A stretch of 64,000 nt of DNA from NCBI GenBank assembly GCA_965221795.1, contig OZ244914.1:2418001-2482000 (forward strand), given 5' to 3'. Position 1 is the first letter of the stretch, and each line of letters opens with the position of its first letter. The DNA comes from VYFG01 sp965221795 (lineage in GTDB: Bacteria; Pseudomonadota; Gammaproteobacteria; Arenicellales; Poriferihabitantaceae). Positions 15,863-24,966 of the stretch are shown piece by piece. The notes under the pieces were generated by a model that saw only the letters and a list, made by a program, of their open reading frames with translations, was not told the DNA's origin and ran no database searches. The position numbers and the translations under genes were made by a program.

Positions 15863-18859
15863 TCAGCGAAGAAAAACGGGATCGGTAACAGTCACGCGAT
15901 GACTGTGGCCGTCCATCAGGGAGACAGAGAGCGTTTGCCCTTGGCGGTGGAAGCCATCCCGGATGAGTGCCATGGCAATGGACCGACCAACATTGGGACT
16001 CATGTAGCTGGAAGTCACGTGTCCCAACATGTTCATGGGGGGTGCATCCAGCAACGGTTCCACCACATGGGTCCCCTCCGGCAGAACGAAAAGGGGGTCT
16101 TCGGTCAGCAGTCCGACAAGCTGTTTTCGATCTTCCCGAATAGTATCGGTGCGGGCATGAGAGCGCCGACCGAAGAAATCGCTTTTTTTCTTCGATACGA
16201 TCCAATCCATACCTAGGTCCATGGGTGTCACCGTCCCGTCAGTATCCTGGCCTGCAATGATGAATCCCTTTTCGGCCCGTAGGATATGCATGGTCTCGGT
16301 GCCGTAGGGACAGAGATCATACGCTTCTCCGGCCTTCATCAAGGCATCCCAGAGCGCAAGACCATGACGGGCCTTGACGTTAATCTCAAAACCATGTTCA
16401 CCAGTGAAGCTGATGCGGAAGACCCTGGCGGGAATGCCTGCTACGGAAAATGCCTGCATGCTCATGAACGGAAATGCTTCGTCGTCCAGTGGATGATCCG
16501 TGAGGGTGGCAAGCAGTGCCCGTGCATGGGGTCCCGACATCGAAACGACGGCCCATTGTTCCGTGACGCTGGTACAATAGACCTCCAGAGAGGGCCACTC
16601 TGTCTGCAACCATTCTTCCAGCCAATTCATTACCCGGCCAGCGCCGCCAGTGGTGGTGGTCATGTGGTAGTGGTTTTCACCCAGACATGTGGTAACTCCG
16701 TCATCAAATACCATGCCGTGTTCATTCAGCATCAGCCCATATCGGCAACGTCCTGGCTTGAGTGAATCCCAGGCATTGGTGTAGACCATATTGAGTAACC
16801 AAAGCGCATCCTTGCCACGGATATCAATCTTGCCGAGGGTAGAGGCATCCATCATACCAACCGTCGTTCGTACTGCCTTGGCTTCCCTTTGTACGGCATC
16901 CTGCATGGATTCGCCGGCTTTTGGGAAGTAGAAAGGTCTTTTCCAATCCCCCACATCTTCAAATACGGCACCGTTGGTTTCATGCCAGGGATGAATGGCG
17001 GTCTTTCGTTGTTGCAGAAAAAGATCGCCTTGGTCATGTCCGACGATAGACCCGAAGGAGAGCGGGGTGAAAGGGGGACGAAAGGTTGTGACGCCCACGT
17101 CAGAAACCGGTATTCCACGAATTTCGGCCAGAATGGCTAGTGCATTGACATTGGAAGTCTTGCCCTGATCGGTTCCCATGCCGGTGGTGGTATAGCGCTT
17201 GAGGTGCTCTATCGAGCGATAGCCTTCACGAGCGGCGAGCGCGATATCCGCCACAGTGGCATCGTTGTGCAGTTCATGAAAATGCTTTTTGGGACCTTGG
17301 CCTATCGGATGATCGGTAGGCAGTACCCAAAGTGGGCGAAGCTCTCCTTCGGAGTTCTCCGGGGTCATCGGGGAAATTGCGGGAGCCGCTTCAGGGAAAC
17401 CTGCCTGTCGGGCCGCTTGGGCACCGGCTTCTGCCCCTTCTTTCAGGCAATCTGACAATAACCAAGTGGCCTTGCAGGACCCCGCTTCGTATCCGTCGTT
17501 GTTAATCGCTCTTTTCCCTGGTATGAAACAATGCTCTGCATCCAGATATTGGAGCGACCCCTTCGCTTGGCTGAACAGGTGAACAGTAGGCGTCCAGCCA
17601 CCGGAATGGGTCAGTAAATCGAGTTTGATCGATTGCCGCCCCCCCTGAACTTGGCTGCCGTCATCAGACAGTTTCATGACTGTCACGCCACGTAGACGGC
17701 CCCTGCGATAACGGACATCCATCACGGTGCAGTTGGTTCGCGTTTCGATACCGTTCTCCTGTGCCTGTGTCACCAGCACTCCATCGGGGTCTTTCCGAGT
17801 GTCGAAGATGTGCACAGTCGCACCAGCATTGGCCGCTTTCAGGGCGGTATGATAGGCATTGTCATTGTTGGTCAATACGCCGATATTCCGTCCGGGTAGT
17901 ACCGCAAAGCGATGGATATAGGTGCGCAGCGCCCCTGCCAACATGACCCCCGGACGATCATTGTCCGCAAAAACCAAGGGACGTTCGATAGCACCGGTTG
18001 CCAGTACCACTTGCCCTGCACGGATTTTCCATAATCGTTCCTTGGGCAGCTGGCCTCGGCCTTTTGGTCCCAGATGTTCGCTGACGCGTTCATTAGCCAC
18101 CAGAAAATTGTAGTCATGGTAGCTGGTCACGGTGGTACGGGATAATAAGGTCACCTCCGGGTTTTGCGACAATGCTGCCACGACGGCATTGATCCATTGG
18201 TCCGACGGCTGACCATCCAGATACGTGGGGTCGGACAGCAGTGTGCCACCGAATTCCGATTTTTCATCGACCAGGATTACCCGGGCTCCACTTTGGCTGG
18301 CACTCAGTGCGGCCTGGAGTCCAGCCGGTCCACCACCGACCACCAGCACATCGCAGTGGGCATATAACTTGTCATAATAATCCGGGTCGATTTCAGTCGG
18401 TGATTTGCCAAGACCTGCGGCTCGACGGATGTACTTCTCATAAGTCATCCAGAGGGAAGGTGGCCACATGAAGGTCTTGTAGTAGAAGCCGGCTGGCAAC
18501 AGTCGTGAAATCCGGGTATTGATCGCACCAAAATCGAATCGGACAGAAGGCCAGCAGTTCTGGCTGGATGCACGCAGCCCTTCATAGAGTTCTACTTCGG
18601 TCGCCCGGCGGTTGGGTTCGGTATGGGCGGACGTTTCCAGTTGCACCAGTGCGTTGGGTTCCTCCGGTCCGGCCGAATAGATGCCTCTGGGACGATGGTA
18701 CTTGAAGCTTCTTGCGACCAGATGCACGCCGTTGGCCAACAGCGCAGAAGCCAGAGTATCACCTTCAAAGCCTTGATATTCGCGGTTATCATAGTGGAAG
18801 CGCAGGGGATGATTCCGGTTAATTCGTCCGCCTTGCGAAAGTCGACAGGGTTGGATCAT
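15863..18859 (-). CDS. mgdC: N-methylglutamate dehydrogenase subunit C / sarcosine oxidase alpha-subunit family
   Basis: The 998-residue protein has the domain order of SoxA: an N-terminal 2Fe-2S-like domain (LRFHYDNREYQGFEGDTLASA, RSFKYHRPRGI), a Rossmann dinucleotide site (VLVVGGGPAGLQAALSAS, about 170), a second pyridine-nucleotide segment (PGRNIGVLTNNDNAYHTA), and a C-terminal GcvT-type folate-binding half from about residue 610 (SSTLGKIDIRG-like ASTLGKIDIRGKDALWLLN). The family oxidises the N-methyl group of sarcosine or NMG and passes the C1 unit to tetrahydrofolate. The ATG overlaps the mgdB stop (ATGA). With mgsABC in the same locus, NMG is the more likely substrate than sarcosine; sequence alone does not decide. 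Confidence 0.88.
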   Translation of the reverse strand: MIQPCRLSQGGRINRNHPLRFHYDNREYQGFEGDTLASALLANGVHLVARSFKYHRPRGIYSAGPEEPNALVQLETSAHTEPNRRATEVELYEGLRASSQNCWPSVRFDFGAINTRISRLLPAGFYYKTFMWPPSLWMTYEKYIRRAAGLGKSPTEIDPDYYDKLYAHCDVLVVGGGPAGLQAALSASQSGARVILVDEKSEFGGTLLSDPTYLDGQPSDQWINAVVAALSQNPEVTLLSRTTVTSYHDYNFLVANERVSEHLGPKGRGQLPKERLWKIRAGQVVLATGAIERPLVFADNDRPGVMLAGALRTYIHRFAVLPGRNIGVLTNNDNAYHTALKAANAGATVHIFDTRKDPDGVLVTQAQENGIETRTNCTVMDVRYRRGRLRGVTVMKLSDDGSQVQGGRQSIKLDLLTHSGGWTPTVHLFSQAKGSLQYLDAEHCFIPGKRAINNDGYEAGSCKATWLLSDCLKEGAEAGAQAARQAGFPEAAPAISPMTPENSEGELRPLWVLPTDHPIGQGPKKHFHELHNDATVADIALAAREGYRSIEHLKRYTTTGMGTDQGKTSNVNALAILAEIRGIPVSDVGVTTFRPPFTPLSFGSIVGHDQGDLFLQQRKTAIHPWHETNGAVFEDVGDWKRPFYFPKAGESMQDAVQREAKAVRTTVGMMDASTLGKIDIRGKDALWLLNMVYTNAWDSLKPGRCRYGLMLNEHGMVFDDGVTTCLGENHYHMTTTTGGAGRVMNWLEEWLQTEWPSLEVYCTSVTEQWAVVSMSGPHARALLATLTDHPLDDEAFPFMSMQAFSVAGIPARVFRISFTGEHGFEINVKARHGLALWDALMKAGEAYDLCPYGTETMHILRAEKGFIIAGQDTDGTVTPMDLGMDWIVSKKKSDFFGRRSHARTDTIREDRKQLVGLLTEDPLFVLPEGTHVVEPLLDAPPMNMLGHVTSSYMSPNVGRSIAMALIRDGFHRQGQTLSVSLMDGHSHRVTVTDPVFLR

Positions 18860-19167
18860 GGATCTGGTGTTGAGCTCTCCGGTTGGGCTTCGGGGATTTC
18901 AGGTTTGGGGTCCCCGGGACGGTAGGTCGCATAAATATGGTCGGTCACCGTATTGCGCATGACATTGAACCAGCGGCGGCAGCCATGAGTATGTACCCAA
19001 CGTTCATAATGGATTCCTTTCGGGTTTTTGCGGAAAAACACGTAATCTCCCCATTCTTCCTGAGTGATTGAGTCTGGATGTTCGGGCCGGGAAATATGCG
19101 CTTCTCCATGGGGATGGAACTCGGTCTGATCACGTAGCCCGCACCATGGACATCGGATAAGTAACAT
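18856..19167 (-). CDS. mgdB: N-methylglutamate dehydrogenase subunit B / sarcosine oxidase delta-subunit family
   Basis: The small (103 residues) protein has the SoxD signature: an N-terminal zinc site LLIRCPWCGLRD, the motif EWGDYVFFRKNPKG, and HERW-like HYERWVHTHGCRRWFNVMRN, which supplies the remaining His/Cys zinc ligands. The delta subunit binds zinc and completes the heterotetramer. It begins 18 bp after mgdA and overlaps mgdC by 4 bp. The Pro/Glu-rich last 15 residues look like an unstructured tail. Confidence 0.88.
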   Translation of the reverse strand: MLLIRCPWCGLRDQTEFHPHGEAHISRPEHPDSITQEEWGDYVFFRKNPKGIHYERWVHTHGCRRWFNVMRNTVTDHIYATYRPGDPKPEIPEAQPESSTPDP

Positions 19168-19185
19168 CTGTGCTTTCTCGGTTGA

Positions 19186-20430
19186 TCAATGGGCAACGGC
19201 CGCTGCAGCACCTTCATCAATGAGTGCGCCGGTATGGAATCGGTCGATGGAAAAAGGTGCGGCGATAGGGTGCATTTCTCCTTGGGCAATCGAATGGGCG
19301 AAGACATGGCCGGACCCGGGAGTCGCCTTGAATCCACCAGTGCCCCAACCACAGTTGAAAAAAAGATTATTGACCGGCGTCTTGCTGAGAATGGGGGAAC
19401 GGTCCACGGTTACATCCACAATACCCCCCCATTGGCGCAGCATTTTCATGCGGGAAAAAATCGGATACAGTTCTACCACTGGGCCCACGGTTCCTTCAAT
19501 GATGTCAAACCCGCCACGTTGTGAATAGGAATTGTAAGGGTCTGAGCCCGCACCGATCACCAGCTCTCCTTTGTCCGATTGGCTGATGTAGGCATGAATG
19601 CTGCCAGACATAACCACGCAATCCAGAATAGGCTTGATCGGTTCGGACACCAATGCCTGCAGCGGAACCGATTCAATAGGTAAACGAAAGCCGGCCATTT
19701 CGGCCAATACACTACTGTGCCCCGCTACCACGCAACCGATTTTTTTTGCCCCGATGAAACCACGGGAAGTTTCAACACCAGTGACCGTGTTGTGTTCGGT
19801 CCGAAAACCGGTCACCTCGCAATTCTGGATAATGTCTACGCCCAAGGCATCTGCACTTCGGGCATAGCCCCAGGCCACTGCATCATGGCGGGCAGTTCCG
19901 CCGCGGCGTTGCAGCAGCGCTCCCATGACCGGATAGCGACAGTGCAGATTGATGAACGGCACCATCTCCTTGACCTGGGCCGGTGTCAGAAACTCTGAAT
20001 CAATGCCATTCAATCGAATCGCGCTCCCACGGCGGCCGATTTCCTGCATATCATGGACATTGTGCGCCAGATGCAACAGTCCTCGCGGTGAAAACATCAC
20101 GTTGTAGTTCAACTCTTGACTGAGTCCTTCCCATAACTTGAGGGCATGCTCGTACATTCCGGCTGATTCATCATACAGATAGTTCGAGCGCACAATAGTG
20201 GTATTGCGACCGGTGTTCCCACCACCAATCCATCCCTTTTCGATCACGGCGACGTCCCGAATTCCATACTCTTTGGCAAGATAATAAGCCGTCGCCAGTC
20301 CATGTCCACCGCCGCCGATGATAATTACCTCATAGTGCTGTCTGGGATCTGGACTACGCCAAGCACTTTGCCAACCCTGATGGTGGCTGACGGCATTCCG
20401 TATTAGGCTGAATATCGAATAGCGTTTCAT
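19186..20430 (-). CDS. mgdA: N-methylglutamate dehydrogenase subunit A / sarcosine oxidase beta-subunit family
   Basis: The FAD-dependent DAO-fold protein shows the dinucleotide motif VIIIGGGGHGLATAYYLA near residue 35, IEKGWIGGGNTGRNTTIVRSNY (the stretch preceding the covalent FMN site in SoxB), and the C-terminal NCGWGTGGFKATPGSG. It would carry the substrate-oxidising flavin site. The ATG at 20430 (MKRYSIF) is chosen because family members begin like this; the frame extends to 20460. It is the first gene of mgdABCD, so the operon promoter should lie in 20431-21100. Confidence 0.88.
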   Translation of the reverse strand: MKRYSIFSLIRNAVSHHQGWQSAWRSPDPRQHYEVIIIGGGGHGLATAYYLAKEYGIRDVAVIEKGWIGGGNTGRNTTIVRSNYLYDESAGMYEHALKLWEGLSQELNYNVMFSPRGLLHLAHNVHDMQEIGRRGSAIRLNGIDSEFLTPAQVKEMVPFINLHCRYPVMGALLQRRGGTARHDAVAWGYARSADALGVDIIQNCEVTGFRTEHNTVTGVETSRGFIGAKKIGCVVAGHSSVLAEMAGFRLPIESVPLQALVSEPIKPILDCVVMSGSIHAYISQSDKGELVIGAGSDPYNSYSQRGGFDIIEGTVGPVVELYPIFSRMKMLRQWGGIVDVTVDRSPILSKTPVNNLFFNCGWGTGGFKATPGSGHVFAHSIAQGEMHPIAAPFSIDRFHTGALIDEGAAAAVAH

Positions 20431-21122
20431 GACCTGTTGGAAGGGAAAGATTCCCAACATGTGGAGTCCATGCTGGAATCAGCAAGGCTGCGAATATACC
20501 AAATTTTACTGATGGACTTTCTCTGGTAACAGCGATTGGGGATTGCTTGACGTAGTTTCGCCATTTTTTGGAATCCAGGTCGTTAGGTTCGATTCGTGTT
20601 CCAACTCGCGGGCCTTTTTTTGGCATATATCGAATAGTTGACAAATCCTATGAACAGAAGGGATACAATGTGGGAGTGTCAGGAATTGTTCACTGTGATT
20701 GAATGCTTCCTAGATCTCCGACCCGGACCGGCAATGCCCGATGGAATATGCTCTGTAAACTTCGTATTTTCAAAATGGAACCCCAGCCCCCCGATGTGTT
20801 GCCTAGCCAACCGGACGGGTGCAGGGCGAACGGGAAGAAAGGCTCTATCCCATACTACAGACCTGAGGGAATGAAACCGTTCTTTTGTCAACTATTCAAT
20901 ATAAGCCCTAAACTATGGACCGAAATGCTGGTCGACAGCAGGGAGTCTACTTGAACCCTGATGTGAAGTTGTCGAAGATTGTGGACGTAGAACGCCGGTT
21001 CACAGAAACCGTAGCCAACCTCAGCCTGATGATGCGAATGACGTGATAATTGTAGACATCAGCTGTCGTCTGGCGAAGGCGACTGGAAGTGGTGAAGGAT
21101 ACCAAACCGGATCGGATATGGC
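20431..21122. other. Upstream region of mgdABCD, no gene recognised
   Basis: This stretch of nearly 700 bp has short frames only, none with convincing coding character or a ribosome-binding site. It must hold the promoter of the minus-strand mgd operon. No clear sigma70 pair was identified, and the ATTCCAGA motif seen before gmaS is not repeated here. Confidence 0.4.
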
Positions 21123-21676
21123 ATGGCGCATGATCCGGCAGCGAATGACGACTTCATGACCATGACGACGGAACAGACATTGCGGTCACTGGATGGAGTT
21201 CGGCCCCTCTATATACTACCGGTAGACCCATTGGCAGAGGAAGTGCTTATTCCGGGATTCCTCGCGGCCACCAAGGTCGATTGCATGATCGGATTCTTCT
21301 CGAGTTGAAGTGCTGGCCGCACTCGCGCCCGGTCTGGCTAGCTACATTGCCACCTCGCAAAACAGTTTTCGGCTGATAGTCAGTCCCCTGCTTCGTGCCG
21401 AAGACCAGACCGCCATAAAGGAAGGGTTGAAGTCACCGGAAGAGGTTGCGAACCGGGTTCTCGAAGAACTGATCGTCACTGAGGATCTACTCCAGCAGCA
21501 CACGCTGAAATGCCTATCTTGGCTGCTCCGCCAAGGCAGTATCCAAGTCAGATCGCACTGATAAAAGATGCCCTCTTTCATCCTAAAGTCTGGTTATTCG
21601 AGAACGGTAGCGAAGTCGTCGCCGCGCATGGTTCAAGCAATATGACCTATGCAGGGATAAGGAAATATCGCGACTC
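21123..21676 (+). pseudogene. N-terminal PLD-like domain of a helicase-type protein, frameshifted and truncated
   Basis: Three successive frames join into one protein: PLYILPVDPLAEEVLIPGF with CMIGFFSS, then EVLAALAPGLASYI, SFRLIVSPLLRAEDQ and TLKCLSWLLRQGSI, then IALIKDALFHPKVWLF and VVAAHGSSNMTYAGI. The last part carries the HxK and GSxN features of a phospholipase-D-like domain, as at the N-terminus of some SNF2/DEAD-box helicases. A one-base insertion lies near 21305 and another near 21556, and the helicase portion is missing. The next sequence is an unrelated cysteine desulfurase fragment, implying a deletion junction near 21675. Confidence 0.7.
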
Positions 21677-22358
21677 GTGAGAGGTTACGGAACTCTCTTA
21701 CTTAGCGATGCGGCGCAAGCCTCTATCGCAATGACTCCAGAAAGGATTGGAAGGTATGTGGACATCCTTAGCCTTTCGGCGCATAAGATGTATGGCCCGA
21801 AGGGAATCGGGGTCGCCGTAATCTCCCGCCAATTGCAGGACCAAATCGAGCCCCTCATATACGGAGGCGGTCAGCAGAACGGTCTACGCTCGGGTACTAT
21901 GCCTGTACCGCTCTGGGTCGGCATGGGCGCGGCAGCCGAGTTGCTCGCTGCTGGTGATGCCGAGAAACAGCGCGTAGAGCTCCGTCGCCGCACGGATACG
22001 TTTGTTGAAAAGCTGAAAAGTCTGTCGTGGCCGATCGCGGTTAACAGTCCAGCGGGACACGCCCGCCATCCCGGGAACGCCAACATTTGTTTCAGAGGTT
22101 TTTCTCGCACACGATATCCTGAGTGCTCTTCGGCCACGTCTTGCAGCCTCGACTGGTTCGGCTTGCGCCTCTGGCATCCCGGAGTCCTCGCATGTACTAA
22201 GGGCTATTGGTCTGAATAGTGATGAAGCAGAGTCTTCAATCCGTTTCAGTCTCGGCTTCGGCACAAGCGATGAAGACGTGGGGGAGGCCGTGGACCTGAT
22301 CAAAGAAACACTGGAAAGGCTATGGAAGGCGAAAATAAGGCGTATTGACACTGAGTAG
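21677..22358 (+). pseudogene. Cysteine desulfurase (NifS/DndA-like), 5'-truncated and frameshifted
   Basis: The remaining part shows class V aminotransferase motifs: LLLSDAAQAS, the PLP-lysine region ILSLSAHKMYGPKGIG, and GLRSGTMPVPLWVGMG. A frameshift near 22100 moves the C-terminal third to another frame, which reads AHDILSALRPRLAASTGSACASG, the active-site Cys loop, then SSIRFSLGFGTSDEDV. The N-terminal half is absent. These enzymes mobilise sulfur for Fe-S clusters or, as DndA, for DNA phosphorothioation. The stop TAG at 22356-22358 abuts an IS end, so the last codons may also be altered. Confidence 0.75.
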
Positions 22359-22440
22359 TCGACCCTGAAAATCTGTTTCAAGGAGCCGCAAGCACCAGCG
22401 GTAGGACACTGCCCGACTCGGAGGCCGGCATTTTCCATCG
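22358..22440. mobile_element. Terminal fragment of the same IS that interrupts the PLD gene at 30.9-32.4 kb
   Basis: GTCGACCCTGAA at 22358-22369 and the following 70 bp match, in inverted orientation, the terminal 32334-32416 of the IS at 30866-32416 with only a few differences. Only one end is left, so this is a truncated older copy. Confidence 0.75.
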
Positions 22441-22471
22441 CCTCGCCCTTCCCGGGCATTCTGGAACTCTC

Positions 22472-22490
22472 AAAACGTCGCAAATGCGAC
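22472..22490 (-). terminator. Possible weak terminator after cobO
   Basis: On the minus strand a 5-bp stem (GTCGC/GCGAC, loop ATTT) at 22477-22490 is followed by GTTTT. It sits 19 bp past the cobO stop. The stem is short, so the call is tentative. Confidence 0.35.
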
Positions 22491-22508
22491 CTTAACGTTG
22501 TGGTCACA

Positions 22509-23045
22509 TCAGAATTCAACGCCCTGCTCGGCTCGGATGCCGGTATCAAACACATGCTTGATCTTGCGCATTTCTGATACCGTATCGGCTACCTCAACAA
22601 TCTCTTCGGGAGCATTTCGTCCGGTCAGGATCAGGTGCATCCAGTTCGGTTTCTCTTCTCGGATGAAGTCAGCGATTTCCTTACCAGTAAACCAGCCGTA
22701 TCCACAGCAGTAGTTGATTTCATCCAGCAGTACCATGTCAAATTCCTGTGAACGAATCTTTTCTTTGGCGAATTCCCAAATTTCACGACTCGTTTTCAGG
22801 TCTTGTTCCGGGTTTTTGGTATCCCATGTGAACCCGTCTCCCAGGGCATGCCATTCGATGTTTTCAAAATGCGCGGCGGCTTGGCTTTCACCGGTTTTCC
22901 ATTTCCCTTTGATCAGTTGGATCACACAAACCTTGTATCCCCAGCCAGCAGCTCGGAAAACCATACCAAAAGCGCTGGACGACTTGCCTTTTCCATCACC
23001 GGTATGTACCAGAGTGATGCCCTTCCTGCGTTCTCTTTTTTTCAT
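22509..23045 (-). CDS. cobO: Cob(I)yrinic acid a,c-diamide adenosyltransferase
   Basis: The 178-residue CobA/CobO/BtuR-type enzyme adenosylates cob(I)alamin or its corrinoid precursor. It has an N-terminal P-loop TGDGKGKSSSAFG, FDMVLLDEINYCCGYG and LILTGRNAPEEIVEVADTVSEM. The ATG at 23045 follows AGGAAA at ideal spacing; the open frame runs on to 23114 without such a signal. It stands alone, divergent from coaBC, so it probably serves corrinoid salvage or supply for B12 enzymes elsewhere in the genome. Confidence 0.92.
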   Translation of the reverse strand: MKKRERRKGITLVHTGDGKGKSSSAFGMVFRAAGWGYKVCVIQLIKGKWKTGESQAAAHFENIEWHALGDGFTWDTKNPEQDLKTSREIWEFAKEKIRSQEFDMVLLDEINYCCGYGWFTGKEIADFIREEKPNWMHLILTGRNAPEEIVEVADTVSEMRKIKHVFDTGIRAEQGVEF

Positions 23046-23257
23046 ATGAATTTCCTGCGATGGAATTGAAAATGCCCGGAGTGTATCAGAATGCCGTAAT
23101 GGGGAAATGTACAAAAACAGAGACGGGTCCCTACTTTTGGTGCCGTCATGATGATTGCTTTGGTGATATATTCAGGTCACATGGACGATTTGCCCCTTTT
23201 TTGACGCAATCGGCAATTCAGGCGGCATCAGCATGATCGGCAACCTGAACCAACATT

Positions 23258-24478
23258 GTGGAAGATAGAGAAGAAAACTCGCACCGGAATTGCCGGGTGA
23301 TTGTCGGTGTTACTGGGGGTATTGCCGCCTACAAATCGGCAGAACTTGTCCGCTGTCTGATCCGGCGAGGTTGTCAGGTTCGTGTCGTTATGACCCACGC
23401 TGCCTGTTCCTTTATCACTCCCTTGACCCTCCAGGCGGTCAGTGGACATCCAGTCCACCAGCACCTTCTGGATGCCGATGTTGAATCCGGTATGGGGCAC
23501 ATTGAACTGGCACGCTGGGCGGACCGTGTGGTGATTGCCCCAGCTACAGCGGATTTCATGGCCAAAATGGCCCATGGCTATGCAGATGACCTCCTTTCCA
23601 CTTTGGTACTTGCCACTTCTGCCCAAGTAGTGCTCGCTCCGGCGATGAACCAACAGATGTGGCAGCATTGCGCCACCCAGTCCAATCTGAGTATCCTGCG
23701 ATCACGCAACATTCGGATCATTGGGCCGGACAGTGGCGGGCAAGCATGTGGCGAGATAGGTGTCGGGCGAATGGCTGAGCCGGAGGATATCGTTTCCCGT
23801 CTGCTTGGACCCGCGGAAGAAATGATGCTTGCGGGTCGTCAGGTATTGCTGACCGCGGGACCAACATGGGAGGCCATGGATCCGATACGGGGGATTACCA
23901 ATCACAGCTCGGGCAAGATGGGTTTTGCCTTGGCTGCCGCTGCCGCAGACCAGGGTGCTGAAGTGATCCTGGTCAGTGGCCCGGTTCACTTGCCGACACC
24001 GGCAAGGGTGTGCAGGGTCGATATTCAGTCTGCTGAGGAAATGCTGCAAGCGGTACAGTCCCGTATGATGGGGATTGATCTCTTTATTGCCGTCGCTGCG
24101 GTGGCGGATTTTCGTCCGAAGCATGCTGAGGAGGATAAGATCAAGAAAACCGATGGAATGGATTCGATGACTCTTACGTTAGTACGGAATCGGGATATTC
24201 TCGCGACCGTGGCAGCCATGGACACGCCACCCTTTACGGTCGGCTTTGCTGCCGAGACCCAGGATGTGCTAGCCAATGCTCGAGCCAAACGGAAAAGCAA
24301 GGCGGTGGACATGATTGTGGCTAACCACATAGGAGAAGATGACAAGGTCTTTGGGAGTGATCGGAATACAGTGACCTTGGTACATTCCGAAGGAGAAATT
24401 TCCTTGCCATCGGGAACCAAATATTCGGTGGCGGTGGAAATTCTCCGCGAAGTCAGCAGGAGGATGAATGCAGCATGA
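23258..24478 (+). CDS. coaBC: Bifunctional phosphopantothenoylcysteine decarboxylase / phosphopantothenate-cysteine ligase
   Basis: A 406-residue fusion that makes 4'-phosphopantetheine for coenzyme A. The CoaC half begins VIVGVTGGIAAYKSAELVR, has the PAMNQQMW motif near residue 125 and the active-site Cys in GGQACGEIGVGRMAE. The CoaB half from about 190 begins VLLTAGPTWEAMDPIRGITN and contains SSGKMGFALA and IKKTDG. The start is taken as GTG 23258; no in-frame ATG lies near and the ribosome-binding site is weak. The stop overlaps the start of dut (ATGA), as is common in gammaproteobacteria. Confidence 0.92.
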   Translation: MEDREENSHRNCRVIVGVTGGIAAYKSAELVRCLIRRGCQVRVVMTHAACSFITPLTLQAVSGHPVHQHLLDADVESGMGHIELARWADRVVIAPATADFMAKMAHGYADDLLSTLVLATSAQVVLAPAMNQQMWQHCATQSNLSILRSRNIRIIGPDSGGQACGEIGVGRMAEPEDIVSRLLGPAEEMMLAGRQVLLTAGPTWEAMDPIRGITNHSSGKMGFALAAAAADQGAEVILVSGPVHLPTPARVCRVDIQSAEEMLQAVQSRMMGIDLFIAVAAVADFRPKHAEEDKIKKTDGMDSMTLTLVRNRDILATVAAMDTPPFTVGFAAETQDVLANARAKRKSKAVDMIVANHIGEDDKVFGSDRNTVTLVHSEGEISLPSGTKYSVAVEILREVSRRMNAA

Positions 24479-24933
24479 AGAAAAAGATTGCGCTCAGAAT
24501 TCTGGATGCTCGTCTGGAGACGCAACACGGCCTCCCCCAATATGCCACACCAGGATCCGCTGGACTGGACTTGCGGGCCTGCCTGGACGATTCTCTGGAG
24601 ATCCGGCCGGGACAAACAGAGCTGATTCCCACCGGTATTGCGATCCATATGGGAGACCCGGAACTGGCCGCATTGATCCTGCCCCGTTCAGGATTGGGGC
24701 ACAAGCACGGCATTGTACTAGGGAACCTGACTGGCCTCATTGATTCTGATTACCAGGGCCCACTGCTGGTATCCTGCTGGAATCGAAGTGCAAAGGCATT
24801 CACCATCCATCCCGGAGACCGGATTGCACAGCTGGTATTTGTGCCTGTGGTCCAGGCGGACTTTGAGGTAGTATCGTTTTTTCCAGAAAGCCAGCGAGCT
24901 CAAGGCGGATTCGGTTCGACTGGGGCTGGTTAG
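24475..24933 (+). CDS. dut: dUTP diphosphatase
   Basis: The 152-residue trimeric dUTPase hydrolyses dUTP to dUMP and pyrophosphate, limiting uracil in DNA. The five family motifs are present: TPGSAGLDLRA, LPRSGLGHKHG, GLIDSDYQGP, PGDRIAQLVF and the C-terminal GGFGSTGAG arm. The ATG overlaps the coaBC stop codon by four bases, so both are co-translated. The gene is convergent with metY, with only 33 bp between. Confidence 0.95.
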   Translation: MKKKIALRILDARLETQHGLPQYATPGSAGLDLRACLDDSLEIRPGQTELIPTGIAIHMGDPELAALILPRSGLGHKHGIVLGNLTGLIDSDYQGPLLVSCWNRSAKAFTIHPGDRIAQLVFVPVVQADFEVVSFFPESQRAQGGFGSTGAG

Positions 24934-24966
24934 ACCGTCCAGTCAGAGTCTCCATCCATGCAGGAC

